From positions 4,774,001 to 4,838,000 of the forward strand of contig NC_133166.1 in the NCBI RefSeq assembly GCF_040802235.1: 64,000 bases of DNA, in the 5' to 3' direction. Below the pieces are notes generated by a model. It searched no databases. It saw only the letters and a program-made list of their open reading frames with translations, and was not told the origin of the DNA. Shown one piece after another: positions 47,400 to 59,615 of the stretch (the first letter of the stretch is position 1; every line of letters starts with the position of its first letter). The DNA is from Manis javanica (taxonomy: Eukaryota > Chordata > Mammalia > Pholidota > Manidae). The translations under genes were made by a program, and so were the position numbers.

Positions 47400-49180
47400 G
47401 GTCTGTGGGAGGAGAGGTTGAAGTGGACTCAGGGAGAGAAGCAAAGTGCTGGCACTAGACAACTGGGGCTCGAGTTCAGCATCTAGGTTTAGGTTAGACC
47501 TTTAAGAAAACAATAAAAAAATCCCACTTCGTAGATTCCTTTTAGGAGTCAGTCACCATAATCACGCAGAGCCAGTGATGCTGTGAAAGCTGACTTCTAC
47601 CAGCTAAACAAAGAATATTTGTAAAGCATTTAGATCAGTGCCTGGTCAGTGGCTATAGAAGTGTTTGATTAAAGAAGAAAACCCCAAGTGAGCTGTGGCA
47701 CTCTTCACGAGCCAGCGATGGGGTACGTGCCCCCCGACCCTCCTCCTTTCCGCGCCTCCTGGTCCTTACACCCGGGGGCCTTGGTCTAGCACTGAGCACA
47801 TTACGGGGTGCCTGCATGTTTTGTTGGCCCTCCAGGGTTTGCAGAGCATCATGCTATTGGGATCATCTAATAGACTGGCTTTGTGTCTCTGATTCCTGCT
47901 TTCTTTCCCGGAAGAAGGGACATAGGCCCGGAAGAGCCCTCCCTCGGGGTAGAGGATGAGAAGGCTGCGCCGAGGGAGAGGCTGCCATCGCCCAGCTGGA
48001 TGGGGCAAAGGCGGGGTGGGGACGTGAGTCTGACTTTTTGGTGAAGAAACAGTTTTTATTTCTTCTTAGCACAAAGTTGTGGTGTGGAGATCTCTAATTT
48101 GGGGATATTACTCTGATGTAAATGGGTACACGGAGAGCTCTCTCTTTCCTAATTCTATTTGCATTAAATAGCTTTACTACACAGTTAGCCCCTTATTGTG
48201 GACTGGCTCTTGCTTACTGTGGGTGCGTCACAGCTTCATGCCCGGATCATGTCAGCTGTGGAGTAGCAGGAAGAAAGGTCACCGGATTTGGGGTCTGAAA
48301 AGCAGTGGCTTAGCAGTTGTGTGTGCAGGTTTCTACTTATTTTTACAATTTAATTTCTGCCCAGCTCTCATTTTTTTGAAACTATACCCCCTACCCCACC
48401 CCAGCCCCCACCTTCTGGGGAGCTGCTGCCCCTCTGTCCACTCTCCGGGCTGCCAGGTGTGGCTCCTGATTCTCCCTGTGATGTAGGTGGACCCTTGACC
48501 TGACCTCTCTGAATTGTTTTCCTTTTCTTTTTAGTAAAAGAGAAGAGTTGATTATGAGGCCTCAGGTGTCTCAGCGACTCCAAGGCAGTAATTAAGCCAT
48601 GTAACAGGATGTTAAAGGGGAGTTTTCCTGCCTCTGTGCCTGCAGAGCCTCTGGTACGGGGCATCCTATACCGGAGTGTGCGTGCGGCAGCCTCCCGTGT
48701 GGGAATCACAGATGAGAAGCTGGGAACTGGGGTTGCTGCTTGTGGACCTCAGCCAGATCACAGATGCTGAGGAGAGGCAGGTCAGACCATGGAGGCGGGA
48801 GAGGATTTAGTGCAGAAATGTCTTTGGACTAGGTGACGTCTGTCTATTGTTCATACTCCTGCCACCGGCACAGGACTTGGGAGAGGAGAGGGGCGTGGTG
48901 GACCCCATTTCAATTCCGTCTTCCTGAAGTTTTGGAGTTGAGGCTAAAGAGCCCTTTTCTCTGAGGTGGCTGGGGATCTGGGGGTGAAACTCTGGTGGCC
49001 CAGGTTTCCTGTCTGGAGCAGGAAGCTGGCCTGCCCGCAGGTAGGAGGAAGCCGCAGGCAGAGAAGCAGAGAGAGGGCACGTGTTCAGCTGGGAGTCCCT
49101 AGCTGCTCACTGTCCTTCCTTCTGGCAAGACTTCTCTTTTGCCCAAGCTGATTGGAGATACCTGGTTTTATCGCTTATAA
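47400..49180. other. Unique intronic sequence
   Basis: No exon or repeat recognised. Positions 48,100-48,190 carry AT-rich words (aattctatttgcattaaata) and positions 48,540-48,640 a TAATTAAG word, both of which could be regulatory. Confidence 0.3.
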
Positions 49181-49184
49181 CCAG

Positions 49185-49365
49185 GATTCTAATAGAATTG
49201 TGACCTTTGGTGACTTACTGAACTTCTCTTAGTCTCGTTTTTTTTCTGTCACATGTACAATGGTGTAACAATAATCACCTCAGTTACTGAGAAGTTCAAA
49301 TGAAACATGTGAAAGCTTTGGGAGGAGATAGGAGATAATGCTCTTACAAGTTTTATAATTATTTT
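49185..49365 (+). mobile_element. MIR SINE fragment, probable
   Basis: gtgacttactgaacttctct, atgtacaatggtgtaacaat, gagaagttcaaatgaaacat follow plus-strand MIR. Confidence 0.6.
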
Positions 49366-49689
49366 ATTAACTATCTGACATTAATGATTTGATCTGACCA
49401 CTGTTGGTTTCTCAGTGTAAGTTAAATATTCCTTCAAAAGCAAATGATGCCATTGGCATATTCTGCTTTTTCATCACAGAGTTAAAATAAGCTTGACCAG
49501 ACCTCTGTATTTATAGGAAATGAATGAATAGGTCTTGATAGATTATAGCCTTTTCAAGCCTAAAAAAAGCCTTCTCTGAGTTGAACTCTAATTATGTCTT
49601 GGTGAACATTGAGTAGAATCCCTATCAGATGGGCTGTTCTCTGTGCCTCTGTGCCAGGGAAAATCATGCTAAAATTGTAGAGTGATTGC

Positions 49690-49910
49690 ACTTTTACTTG
49701 GCTTTGGAGTTAAATAGCTTTGGGTTTGAATCCTGGTGTTGTCATTTAGTAAACTATGTTGTCTTTGATCCTCAATCTTGTCATTTGTAAACTGGCAATA
49801 AAACTCCCAACCCTGTAGATGGAGGATTATAAGAAATTAGGCATTTAAAGACTGTAGCTGTGTTTTATGTGTGATAGGTGCTACATAAATGCAGCTGTTA
49901 CTATTAAAAA
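49690..49910 (+). mobile_element. MIR SINE, nearly full length
   Basis: tttggagttaaatagctttg, ggtttgaatcctggtgttgt, ttgtcatttgtaaactggca and gtgataggtgctacataaat appear in MIR order over about 220 bp. Confidence 0.85.
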
Positions 49911-50514
49911 TGCTAGCTTTAGCAGCAGTTGCAGCTAAAGGGGGTGAGACTAGAAAGTATGAATCTGAATTTGGTATTTAATGCCAAAGCCCATGAATAA
50001 AACTCCTATTGGGTGTCTCACCTGTGCAAGGGATATGTAACACCATGCCTGTCATGTATGTATGGAAAAAAAGAGGTAATGTACAAGGAGCTGGGCAGTA
50101 GAGGATGGCAGAGGATTGGAAACAGGGAGGCATCCATAGATAGCGCAGAGCTGATGGAAAAGTGTAGCAAGGGAAGTGATATTTAACTTTGAGGTTGATC
50201 TTTGCAAGAGGTGAGATGATATACGCACCACATGCCTCATTTTTCCTGTTTTATTTTTCCTTTTTCTTAACCAATTCTGTCCCAGACCTGATTAGTGTTT
50301 GCTATCTTTATGTGAAGATCCTTACCTATCACGCATTTCAGACGTGTTTTTTTTTTTGCGCAGTTTCTTTGTGAACAGTTGGCCTTTTGTTGGTTCACAC
50401 CCTTAAAATGATCAGAATTCTTCTAGCAGATTCTACCACCTCCGTCCCATTTGCTCTGCCTTATTTTAGTTCCCTGCACTGTATGCAGCCTTTCCAGGAT
50501 TTTATCATGTTGAA

Positions 50515-50685
50515 TTTTGGCCATGGATTCAGCAGATATTTATTGAACACCTACTACAGGCAGCGGGCAGAGCCACATGCTGGGGAGGCCTGGGAAGCAG
50601 AAAGATTGATGAGACAGGGTGGTTATTGCCCTGAAGCAGCTTGCTCGGTAGAGGAAACAGGTGGACAGAGGGACACTAATTAAAT
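50515..50685 (-). mobile_element. L2 LINE fragment
   Basis: attcagcagatatttattga, acacctactacaggcagcgg, ttgccctgaagcagcttgct follow the L2 3' end in reverse complement. Confidence 0.7.
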
Positions 50686-51329
50686 GTGATCAGTTCTTTC
50701 TGTTGGTTGGAAAGGAAAGACATTTGGTGGGAGCCCCAAGTTCCCAAGTCCTTCATCAGCCAGTTGCTGCTGTGCTCAGGTCCTGGAGGGTACCCACACC
50801 CCCGCCCCCAGCACAGTCTGCAAGAATGCATTCTTTATTTGTAGCCACAGTTCTGATGCTCTCTTTGTGGTTCTCTGCTTCATAAAGTGTTTCATGTGAA
50901 GGTTCCTTTTGTCCAGGCAGACTGTTCAATGAAAGAGGAAGTCTAGACCAAAAAGTTGATCCCTTCTGCTCCTCCCACAGCCTCACACCCACTCCTCCCC
51001 TGGACTCCCCGTCTTAGAAAGGACGCCTCCTCAACCCAGAGGGCTCTGACACCTTCCTCTCTTCCACTCCCTCTGTAATTATTCCCCAACCCTGTCTCCA
51101 GTTCTCTCCCTCCATTGCCATCACTCACGGCCAAACTGTCATCTCCAACTGAAGGTCATGAGCCAGGTTACTGGGTTCTGAAATTAATTGAGTGGTATTG
51201 ACCAGCATTTTAAAAGAAGAGGTAGAAGAGAGAATATTGGAGTAGAGCGCATGGAGTAAGGCTGAGTTTAATTTTGTGAAATTTGTATTTGTGTATAGTA
51301 ATAGTTTTATAGAAAAAAGGTTAGCATTG

Positions 51330-51490
51330 CTAAGGACCTTACATGTATTGGCTTATTTATCTCCCCCACAACAGCCTATGCAGTAGGTATCATTATCATT
51401 GTCCTTGTTTCACAGATGAGGAAAGTGAGGCTTAGGGAAATTGAGAGACTGTCCCATGGTCACAGTAAATGCCCAGGTTGGTAGCCTGCC
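51330..51490 (-). mobile_element. MIR SINE
   Basis: aaggaccttacatgtattgg, agcctatgcagtaggtatca, ttgtttcacagatgaggaaa: reverse-complement MIR. Confidence 0.8.
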
Positions 51491-51634
51491 TCTCAGAGAC
51501 TCTTTCTACATGTGTGTACATGTATAGGTACTTACTGAGTTGCAAAGTATCTTTCTTATTGTGCAAATTGTGGTAAAGAAAAAAAAAGGGGGTGGAAAGT
51601 TTCTATTTGACAGACATCTGTACCTTCACTCTTA

Positions 51635-52045
51635 TTCCCTGTAGATCTCTGAGCTGCAGCCACAATAACCTTTTACAGTGGAAATGGGATGGTGCCTTTC
51701 CTCTCCAGCGGGGTCCCATGCTCTTAGGAGAGTGTTCAGGCTGTATGGCCTCCAGGCTGTGTAGCCTGGTCCCTGCTGGCCTCCTGAGTCCCACAGCTCT
51801 TCCTGTCTCGCAGGCTTCAGGACCCCTCCGGGCCTCTGCATGTGCTCCTGTGACCTCTCAGGCCCAGGCTGGTCATGACCTGCCCCTGTGGTACCAGGAC
51901 CCGTGGTACCTGGACAGTGAATCCTCAGCACCGACGGCTTGTTCCCCTGTTGTCTGTCTGGGGGCAGGGGCACCAGGCTGGCTGGCATCCCCAGGCCTGC
52001 GGGCAGTGTCTGGCATGTCAGTCAGTGAATGCTCATCATTAGCTG
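51635..52045 (-). mobile_element. L2 LINE fragment, probable
   Basis: Diverged reverse-complement L2, for example gctgcagccacaataacct and ctccgggcctctgcatgtgc. The 165-codon plus frame over this interval (51,592-52,089) is a chance frame through it, not a gene. Confidence 0.4.
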
Positions 52046-52824
52046 TGGATGCAGAAGAAAGACAGGAGTCCCCTTTTTGGCTGAGTTGACAAAATACTCC
52101 TTAGTCTCTTCTTCCTATCTGCATTTTCTAGAAAACATTTCTTTAATTGGCCACATTTATTCTGTAGATGGGTCAAAATCTTATGAGTATTTTTGTTTGT
52201 TTGTTTTTGTGGTTATCTTTTAATTCAGTGCATTCCTAGTGTGCTATTTTAGTTGGGTGAAGGGCTGCTGGCTCACATCTGTTGGGTGGGCCTGCGGATC
52301 CCTGTGGGGGTGGGCAGTTGGTCTAGTGAGGGTACTGTTCCCCCACATCAAGAGATAGAGGCCCCACTTACAACACTTTGCAATTCAGCCGTGAGACAGC
52401 TTCCCTGATGCGTTAAGTGGGCATTATGACAGTGTATGCACCTACATCCGGGCTAATCTTGACAATCAGAGGAGATAAATTGTGTGAAAGGTACATGAAG
52501 TAGCTGTGTTGGCCGTTTAGGAAGGTGGCAGTTTGTTTTTTTCTCCCTTCTTTCTTGGGTGTATGTGTGCTTGACAATGTGCCTTTGTAATTGGAGAGGC
52601 CCTGTAGGCCCAGCGGTACCAGGCGGACCAAGGCCAAGGGTGACTCTCTCATCTTTGAGTGAATTCAGCCCTGGGCAAAACCATTCAAATTCCTTCTCTG
52701 TGTTCACATATTGGTGATTTTAAAACCTTGATATTTGACCTCAGGGAAATTTCTGGCTTAGAATTATGCAGTGATAACTCTATATTCTACTTCAGCCCTG
52801 AAATCATAATTATACTGATGATAA

Positions 52825-52965
52825 TTAATACAGCTTTTGTTTATTAAGCATCTGCCATATGCCAGATGTGTGCGCCATGATGTGTCACCTCTTTTCCCAA
52901 CTGTGGGAAATAGGTGGTGAACTCCCTGTTGACAGAAGAGAAAACTGAGGCCCAAGTTTGAGAAA
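52825..52965 (-). mobile_element. MIR SINE
   Basis: ttgtttattaagcatctgcc, gtgcgccatgatgtgtcacc and gacagaagagaaaactgagg: reverse-complement MIR. Confidence 0.75.
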
Positions 52966-53287
52966 CTTGGCCAGAATCTTCCTTTTGGAGTTCTTTATAG
53001 GACACCATTCTTTCTTTAATTATAACTGCCCTATTAATCTTTTTTCTTTTGGATTTAGAAAATGATAACTGTAAGCTTCTTGAGAGCATGTTTAAATAGC
53101 TGTGTTTTATCTATTCTATATGGTCTGTGTTCTTGATTGGTGTAATGCAACTTTTCTTGTCTGAGATACTTGCTCAGAAGGTCTCCTGGTCCAGGCCAAG
53201 CCTATCCATTCCTGTGATGGACTCTGCAGGGTCTCCTTGGCTCTGGAGGTGCTTCCGGCTCCATCTGTTCCCACCCTAGTGGTGAAG

Positions 53288-53359
53288 TGCATGCTGATTG
53301 GATGGCATGCATGCTGACCGGAGGGAATGCATGCTGACTAGGTGGTGTGCCTGCTCTGG
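53288..53359. repeat. 20-bp minisatellite, about 3.6 copies
   Basis: Units start with tgcatgctga at 53,288, 53,308 and 53,328, and a partial unit starts with tgcctgct at 53,348. Each complete unit is exactly 20 bp; the second half of the unit varies between copies. The unit contains the palindrome tgcatgca or gcatgc. Confidence 0.9.
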
Positions 53360-53999
53360 ATATAGAAACTGATTTTCTTTTCTCCCTATTTTCTGTTTCT
53401 AAATGCTTCTGTTTGTCTTCTCGGGGCTACATTCATTTTCCCTCTTTACTGCTGCAGTTTATTGCACTTCGCTGGCTCCTTTATTTTTATTTTCCAGACT
53501 TGCCTAAAATGCATCTTGATTTTGGCATCTAAGATGTTTAAAGCCCTGCTCTTTATTACTGATGATCTCCCTCATTTTGCAGAAACCCTTTGGTTGCAAG
53601 TCTGTTTTGCAAGACCCTGCTTCTTTCCCTTCCATCATTAAATTTTAATACTTTTCTGTTCCTGCTCTTTTATAGAAATTTGTGTTTCATTTTTTAGATT
53701 GTAATAATGGATAATCAATGCCCTATAGTTTGACTTTCCATCAAGACTGACTTATTTCCAGAATCACTTGTTCGTGGAGCAGAGGACACCTTTACAGTAT
53801 CCTTTACAGTATCTCTTTCTCTTTCTAAGAGGCAGATCTGTCTATCATTTTGGGGCTCTACACACTTCGCTGGTTCTTGTAGGATCAGTTCTGAGCACCT
53901 TGTCACAGTGCAGGAGGCTACTGGTGTCCCACTCCCTGTGGCCTCTCCCTCTTCACCTCACCTGCCATGACACCTTGCCCCACTCCCCCAACACCAGAC

Positions 54000-55287
54000 T
54001 AGCAGTTCCCAAACTTTCCATTTCAGGACCCCTTCAAAAATTCTTCAAAATCAGCGAGCTCTTCAAAGAACTTCCAATTATGTGAATTATATTTAGCAAT
54101 ATGTACTGTATTAGAAATCGAAATGGAAACTATTTCAAATGTTTATTTAGTTTAAGTATAGCAATAATAACCCATTATGTAACATAAATAACATTTTTAA
54201 TGAAGAATAACTGTTTCCAAAACAAACACATTTATCAGAAGCGTGGCACTGTTTTACTTGTTTCCAGATCTTTTTAATGTCTCCCTTAATGGAAGACAGC
54301 TGGAGTCTCACAAATACTTTTGCATGCATTCTGTTGCAGTATGGTGTGTTGGTTCAACTCTAAGAAGAAAATGCCATCTTGCACGGATATGTAGTTGGGA
54401 GAAGGAAGAGTAATTTTAATGACCTTTTCAGTTAATTATGGATAATCCTTTTAACTACATCAGAGCTTGACAAGTGGAAGCTTCTTAAACATTTTTGCAG
54501 CATAGAATCTGAAACCGTGTAAGTGAGCTTTTTCTACTGTGTCACATTAAGTTCTATTGATCCGTCTTACACTTTGAAAGGCTCCTTCATGCATTTTGTA
54601 ATATCAAACATTAGTCTTTTGGAAAATAATATTTGTTAATGTTACTCTCACTCTCATCTGAAAAGTCTTTAAGTATTGAGACACTCCAAAGCTCACAGTG
54701 ACTGAAACAGGTTTTTTAAAATTTAAATTTTTGTTTGAAAGTTAAAATGTTTTCTTTAGTAACAAATGACATCAGCTTTCCTTGAAATAACACGCTCACT
54801 TTATCCATTTTTGAGGAAATGTCTACAGTATGCAAATCTGAATTGTCATAGTTTCCCTGTCATTCTTTCCAGTAAAAACTGTCTGTGGAAAGGGGGCTGT
54901 TCAGCTTGCAACTTGGTCACTCAAGCGCTTTTCCTCCTGCCAACGGTCATGCTCTGGTTCGCAGCCACGGTGCCTTATGAATGCTCACATTTTGTCACGT
55001 GGGGTATTAAGAGAGATGTACTCAAGGGTCGATGTTTAATGAAATTAATAGTTTTTACTGCTTCATCAAGGACATTCCTCAGTGACATTGACTTTTTTTT
55101 CTCAACTGTGAATATCTGGCAGTAGAGAATACAGTGACTCCTAATACAGTCAGATGCCACTGCCTGGATTCTTGCTTAGCCACCAGCAGCTTTAGCCACC
55201 AATGGTGCAGATATCAACACAACTGAGATAGTTTTGATCTTGCAGTATCCTCAAGGAGAGTCTTGGACCATACTTTGAAAACCACTG
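54000..55287. mobile_element. hAT-Charlie-type DNA transposon with both ends
   Basis: The right end reads tactttgaaaaccactg, the reverse complement of the Charlie terminal repeat (cagtggttttcaaagta). The left end tagcagttcccaaac is a diverged copy of the same repeat. The span is about 1.29 kb. The flanks share only agac at the expected 8-bp target duplication position, so that duplication is largely decayed. A 119-codon frame at 54,766-55,125 shows no recognisable transposase motif. The subfamily is not known to me. Confidence 0.65.
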
Positions 55288-55380
55288 GGTAAGACCAAAC
55301 TGTCTTTCATCTGCACACAGTAGTTTCTCTTGCTTCCCATCTCTGGACATTGATTGTTACCATTTCTCCATCCTTTTGTG

Positions 55381-55473
55381 TGAGTGTGTATACACACACA
55401 CACACACATATAAACACGTATGTGTATGTGCGTGTGTCTAGGTACATGTGTATATATGCATATATGTGTGTGT
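55381..55473. repeat. Compound TG/CA/TA dinucleotide repeat
   Basis: Runs of tg, ca, ta and tg again within 93 bp, almost wholly alternating purine-pyrimidine and with self-complementary arms. Confidence 0.9.
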
Positions 55474-57289
55474 CACCTCAGTTAATACTGTTATACTAAT
55501 CATGTGTTCATGGGTATCTTCCAGTGGAGTGTAGACTGTGAACCAAGTACCATGCCTATTAAGTGTTAACTTTTAAATGTTAGCTATCTTCATCATTGCC
55601 ATTGCAAGGGCCTGATAAGTATTTTTTGAACAAATAAAGAGTTTGGGTTAGTATTTTTCCAGGGTTTCCTTACAACATTGGTTCTTTGTCATGTCAGTAA
55701 ATGTTAAGCACAAAAGGGCATCTGTGGTTAACTAGACTTGGGAATGTTCAAACAGGGTTTTAATTGAAGGATTTTCTGGATCCTTTACTGCATTAAGTGC
55801 ACTGTGAATCTCTAAGGGGGATGGGACTCTACCGAATGTAGTATTTCCCAAATTGAATATCATGTGAACCATCTCTTCTTGGCATATGTCATACAATTTA
55901 GGTTCCTTGGAATTTTCTTTGGGAAGAAATCATGTAACCTGGTCTTTCCATTTTTACAGATGAGGAAATTAATTACCTGCATTCATTCATGCATTACTTT
56001 ATACCTCAGATATTTTATGAGTACCTCTGAAGGTCAGATGCAAGTAGATTTAGGCATCCCATGACAAGCAACAAAACCAAGACAGACTTGAAGAAAAGCT
56101 ATATGCTATTTGTGTGGAGCAGATGGTTAAGGGGGAGGTCCAATATTCATCTGCTCACCCCCCGATACTACGGAGGATGGTAACCAGGGCTAAGCCATTC
56201 GTTTTTTGATTTATCCCACTGCGAAGCTCTGCCTGGTCTGTCTGGGCATTCCTCTCAACACTTCGCTGCTGTCATCCCTGGAATCCAGCTGACTGAGGAG
56301 GGTCAGCAAACATGTGGGCCATTTACTCAACCATATCAGCTCAGAGTAGACCTGTTGGAGACAGGATCTTTTAAAATGTGAGCCCACCTCCTCTTGGTGC
56401 CTGGCATGAGAAGGTGCTTGTGCACATTGGTTGGCTGAACGAGGAATGAGTAAACGTGCTCAGAAGAATTTGAGAAACAAGCCCCACACTGTGGTCTCAT
56501 CACCCTAGAGCCTGAACTGGCTTCTCTGTACAGAGCAAATTGAACAGAGCCATATAAAAGGCTTGTCCTGCTCTGCTGCTCTGACCTGGCCCGTTTTGGA
56601 GGGAACCAGCGACTCTTCCCTTCTCCTCTATGCCAAACAGAGCACACCCTGCTTTCTATTTGGATCCAGTACTGCCCACCCATTGGGGGGAAATGTCAAT
56701 ACACTGTTTATGACTTTTTTAATCAAAGGACATGATGTTGATATAGCAGAATTGGCCTTTGGTCTTCCAACTGTCTGGACACATGATAACAGGAGGCTTT
56801 TACAGCAGAATGGCCTTGGAGTCAGGCTTTAGTAAGAAGATTAAGCCAATGATTAATCTGAAGTGTTTCATTCTGGGAAGTCACCTACAGAGAAATCAAA
56901 CATTTGCATGTGTATTAACCAGTGCTTTTGCTTCTTGGCATGTGTCCCGTACCGTGTTGGGCTGAATGAGCTTGAGGAATGCATGAATGCCTCCCATCCA
57001 CCCCAGCACACATACTCCCCCTACAACCGCCTCCATGGATAGACAGGAAAATGTTTGCCAGCTCAGATTATCCTCTTGTTTCAAAGCCTGAAACTCCTTC
57101 AGCCACATCATGTTCGGGCCAGAGTCTGAAAATTAATAGGCTTTGGAGAAGCTGAGGGTTGAGTGGAACCATTTGGAGAGAGGCGTGCATCTGGGTTGCT
57201 GATTTTTCTGGTGCTCTGAGATTGAATTAAACTTCTCAGGGAATTTTGGTCCTCTTGATTTCTAATTTTTGTGATTGAGTTAGACTTGC

Positions 57290-57550
57290 AGAAATATCAT
57301 GAGTTGCTATTTTTTAGTTTTCTTTGTAAAAATAATTCACACTAATTGTAGAAATTTGGAAAAATATCAGAAGGCATAATGCTGAAGATTACCCATAATT
57401 TTAGTATTCAGAGATAATCAGTACAAAACATTTTGTTGTATTTGCATGCATTTTTATATGCATAATTAAGATCATTGTATGAAAATTTTCATTTCTACTT
57501 TTCCCATTTAACATGGGAATATGTTCTCTTGCATTCAGAGCAGTACGGCA
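57290..57550 (-). mobile_element. Old LINE fragment, left part of a split copy
   Basis: gtaaaaataattcacactaa, ttcagagataatcagtacaa, ttttcccatttaacatggga: an L1/HAL1-like 3' region on the reverse strand, interrupted near 57,550 and resuming after 58,255. Confidence 0.55.
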
Positions 57551-57554
57551 CAGG

Positions 57555-58005
57555 AACTTCATTAGTTTCTGTAGCTGCTGTTACAAATTTCCAAAACCTG
57601 GGGTGGTTTAAAACAACAGAAATTTATTCTGTCATACTTCTAGAGGCTAGAAGTCCAAATCAAGGTACAGGAAGGACTGGGCTCCCTCCTATCTCTCTAG
57701 GGAGAATCTGTTCCCTGCCCCTCCCAGCTTCTTGTGGCTGCTGGCATTTCTTGGCATGTGGCCCCCATCTCTAATATCGGCCCTGTTTTCATATGCCTTC
57801 CTTGTGTGTGTGTGAAATCTCCCTCTGCCTCTCATAGGAGGACACTTGTGATGGCATCTAGGGTCCACCCAGATGGTCCATGATATCTCTTCATCTTAAG
57901 ATGCTCATCTTAATCACATCTACAGGGACCCCTTTTCTATATAAGGTAACATTTGCAGGTTCCAGGCTTAGGACCTGATATCTATGGGCCATTAGTCAGC
58001 CTACC
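57555..58005 (-). mobile_element. ERVL-MaLR (MLT1-type) LTR
   Basis: A well-preserved reverse-complement MaLR LTR: gtagctgctgttacaaattt, gtttaaaacaacagaaattt, ttcttggcatgtggccccca, atcttaatcacatctacagg, and the inverted TG end near ggcctaccaca-like sequence at the right. Confidence 0.85.
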
Positions 58006-58007
58006 AC

Positions 58008-58258
58008 AGGGCTTATGAGCATGAATTTAGGAGCCAGAGTGCGGGGCTCAAATCCTACTGCTATCTCCCTGGCAAGATAGCCCTGGGTGTCTTCATCCTT
58101 TATGCTTCCATTTTCTGATCTGTGCAGTGGGGATAATACCGGTACCTATCTTGCTGAGTTGGTATAAGGATTAAGAGGGCTAATATACGTAAAGTACTTG
58201 ATAAAGCTTAGGAGAGTGCCTGGCCCATGTAAGCATTAGCTGTTATTATTATTTTTAT
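58008..58258 (+). mobile_element. MIR SINE, nearly full length
   Basis: atgaatttaggagccagagt, gggctcaaatcctactgcta, tctgatctgtgcagtgggga, attaagagggctaatatacg and ttagctgttattattattt in MIR order. Confidence 0.85.
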
Positions 58259-58259
58259 T

Positions 58260-58575
58260 AAAACTTGTTTGTAAAATATCATTTTAATGGCTGCATAAAT
58301 CTCTATTTATGAATGTACCGTAATTTATCTTAACATTTCCTTTTGTTGTCTGTTAAATTTATTTCTAGTTTTTTTATCCTGTGTATCACACTGTCATGGA
58401 TAACTGAGCATTAAGTTTTGCCCCCATTTCAGATTCATTCCTTAGTGTAGAGTTCTGAAAATGGGATTACAGCGTCTAAGGGTGCATACAGTTTTAAACC
58501 TCTTAATAAGAATTTGCCAAATTGCTTTCCAGAAAGATTGTGCCTATTACGCCCCTACGAGCAGTTGAGTGATGA
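58260..58575 (-). mobile_element. Old LINE fragment, right part of the split copy
   Basis: taatggctgcataaatctct, tgtaccgtaatttatcttaa, gaaaatgggattacagcgtc, gaatttgccaaattgctttc complete the LINE started at 57,290. Confidence 0.7.
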
Positions 58576-59342
58576 GAGTGTCCGTTTCACTATGGCCAAG
58601 CTTGCATAAAGCTTTACAATTTAAAACATTCTTGTGCATTTTGGCGTGGTCTGCCATTTAAGGCTGAAATGTAACATAACAAAGAGAGTCACCCTGGTTC
58701 CTTTAGCAAGGAATATTCTTGCAAGGCCAGACCATGGCTAAGGAGAAATGAAATCCTTGCATGTCAAGTCTCCGTGGGCCTTCACCATTGTGTTATGAAG
58801 CCTGGAAACTTCTTGAATGTGTTTGAGGTTCCAGGGAGGGGTGTTGGGGGAGAGGATATGTAAGTAGCAGGGCAGTGCTCGGTGCACAAAGATTTTAATA
58901 AAACAGTTTTTTTTTTTTTCTGTTCTCAAACTTGGACATTGAAAACTCTAAGCATTTGATGAGATGAGGGAAACACACTTGAACTGAAAACAAATTAATC
59001 ACTTTACAATTAAAACCATGTGAAGGACAAGGAGATGGGGTGAGAAGGGGATAGTGCCTGCACTGCCCAACAGATGAGAGGAGAGACAGCCTTGGGAAGG
59101 GCTGAGGGAACAGTCTGCCCCTGCTCTTTTCGCCCCTGCCACCTTAGCCCAATTTCCTTTCCCGGGAGGTGCTCACTGGCGTCTGGATTTGCCCAGCCCA
59201 GGCCCTTAGGCTGTAGAGGAAGAGCAGGGGTCCTAACCGAGTGAAAGCGTAGTGGTTTCTCCCTGCAGTGGTGAGCTGATGTGAGTGTACATGGTATGCC
59301 ATGTACACCTGGCCACACAAAGTCAGCAATATCCAAACTGGT

Positions 59343-59487
59343 TGTAGTGGACTAAATGGCAATCCCAAAAATGTGTTACCTAATTTGGAAAAAGGGTCCT
59401 TGTAGATGGGATTAAGATAAAGATTTTAGATAAGATCAGCTTGGATTATCTAGGTGGACTCTAATTGCTTTATGAGAGGAAGAGGGA

Positions 59488-59523
<36 letters not shown>

Positions 59524-59615
59524 ACACAAACACAGACACACACATTTCTGTTGTTTTATGCCATTCGGTTTGTAGTCATTTATTATGGCAGCTTCAGGAA
59601 ACTCACGTACCAGTC
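59343..59615 (+). mobile_element. ERVL-MaLR (MLT1-type) LTR, plus strand
   Basis: tgtagtggactaaatggcaa, ctaatttggaaaaagggtcc, gatgggattaagataaagat, tttctgttgttttatgccat, tatggcagcttcaggaaact: MaLR words in forward order. An expanded CT run (59,491-59,519) sits inside it. Frames through it (171-codon minus frame from 59,518) are chance. Confidence 0.85.
59491..59519. repeat. (CT)n microsatellite inside the MaLR LTR
   Basis: About 14 uninterrupted TC units. Confidence 0.95.

Noticed and set aside
51592..52089. 165-codon plus-strand frame
   Set aside because: It overlaps probable L2 sequence and shows no domain or splice support.
54766..55125. 119-codon frame inside the hAT element as a transposase remnant
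   Set aside because: No hAT dimerisation or catalytic motif can be seen, and the frame may be on the wrong strand. Not called as a pseudogene.
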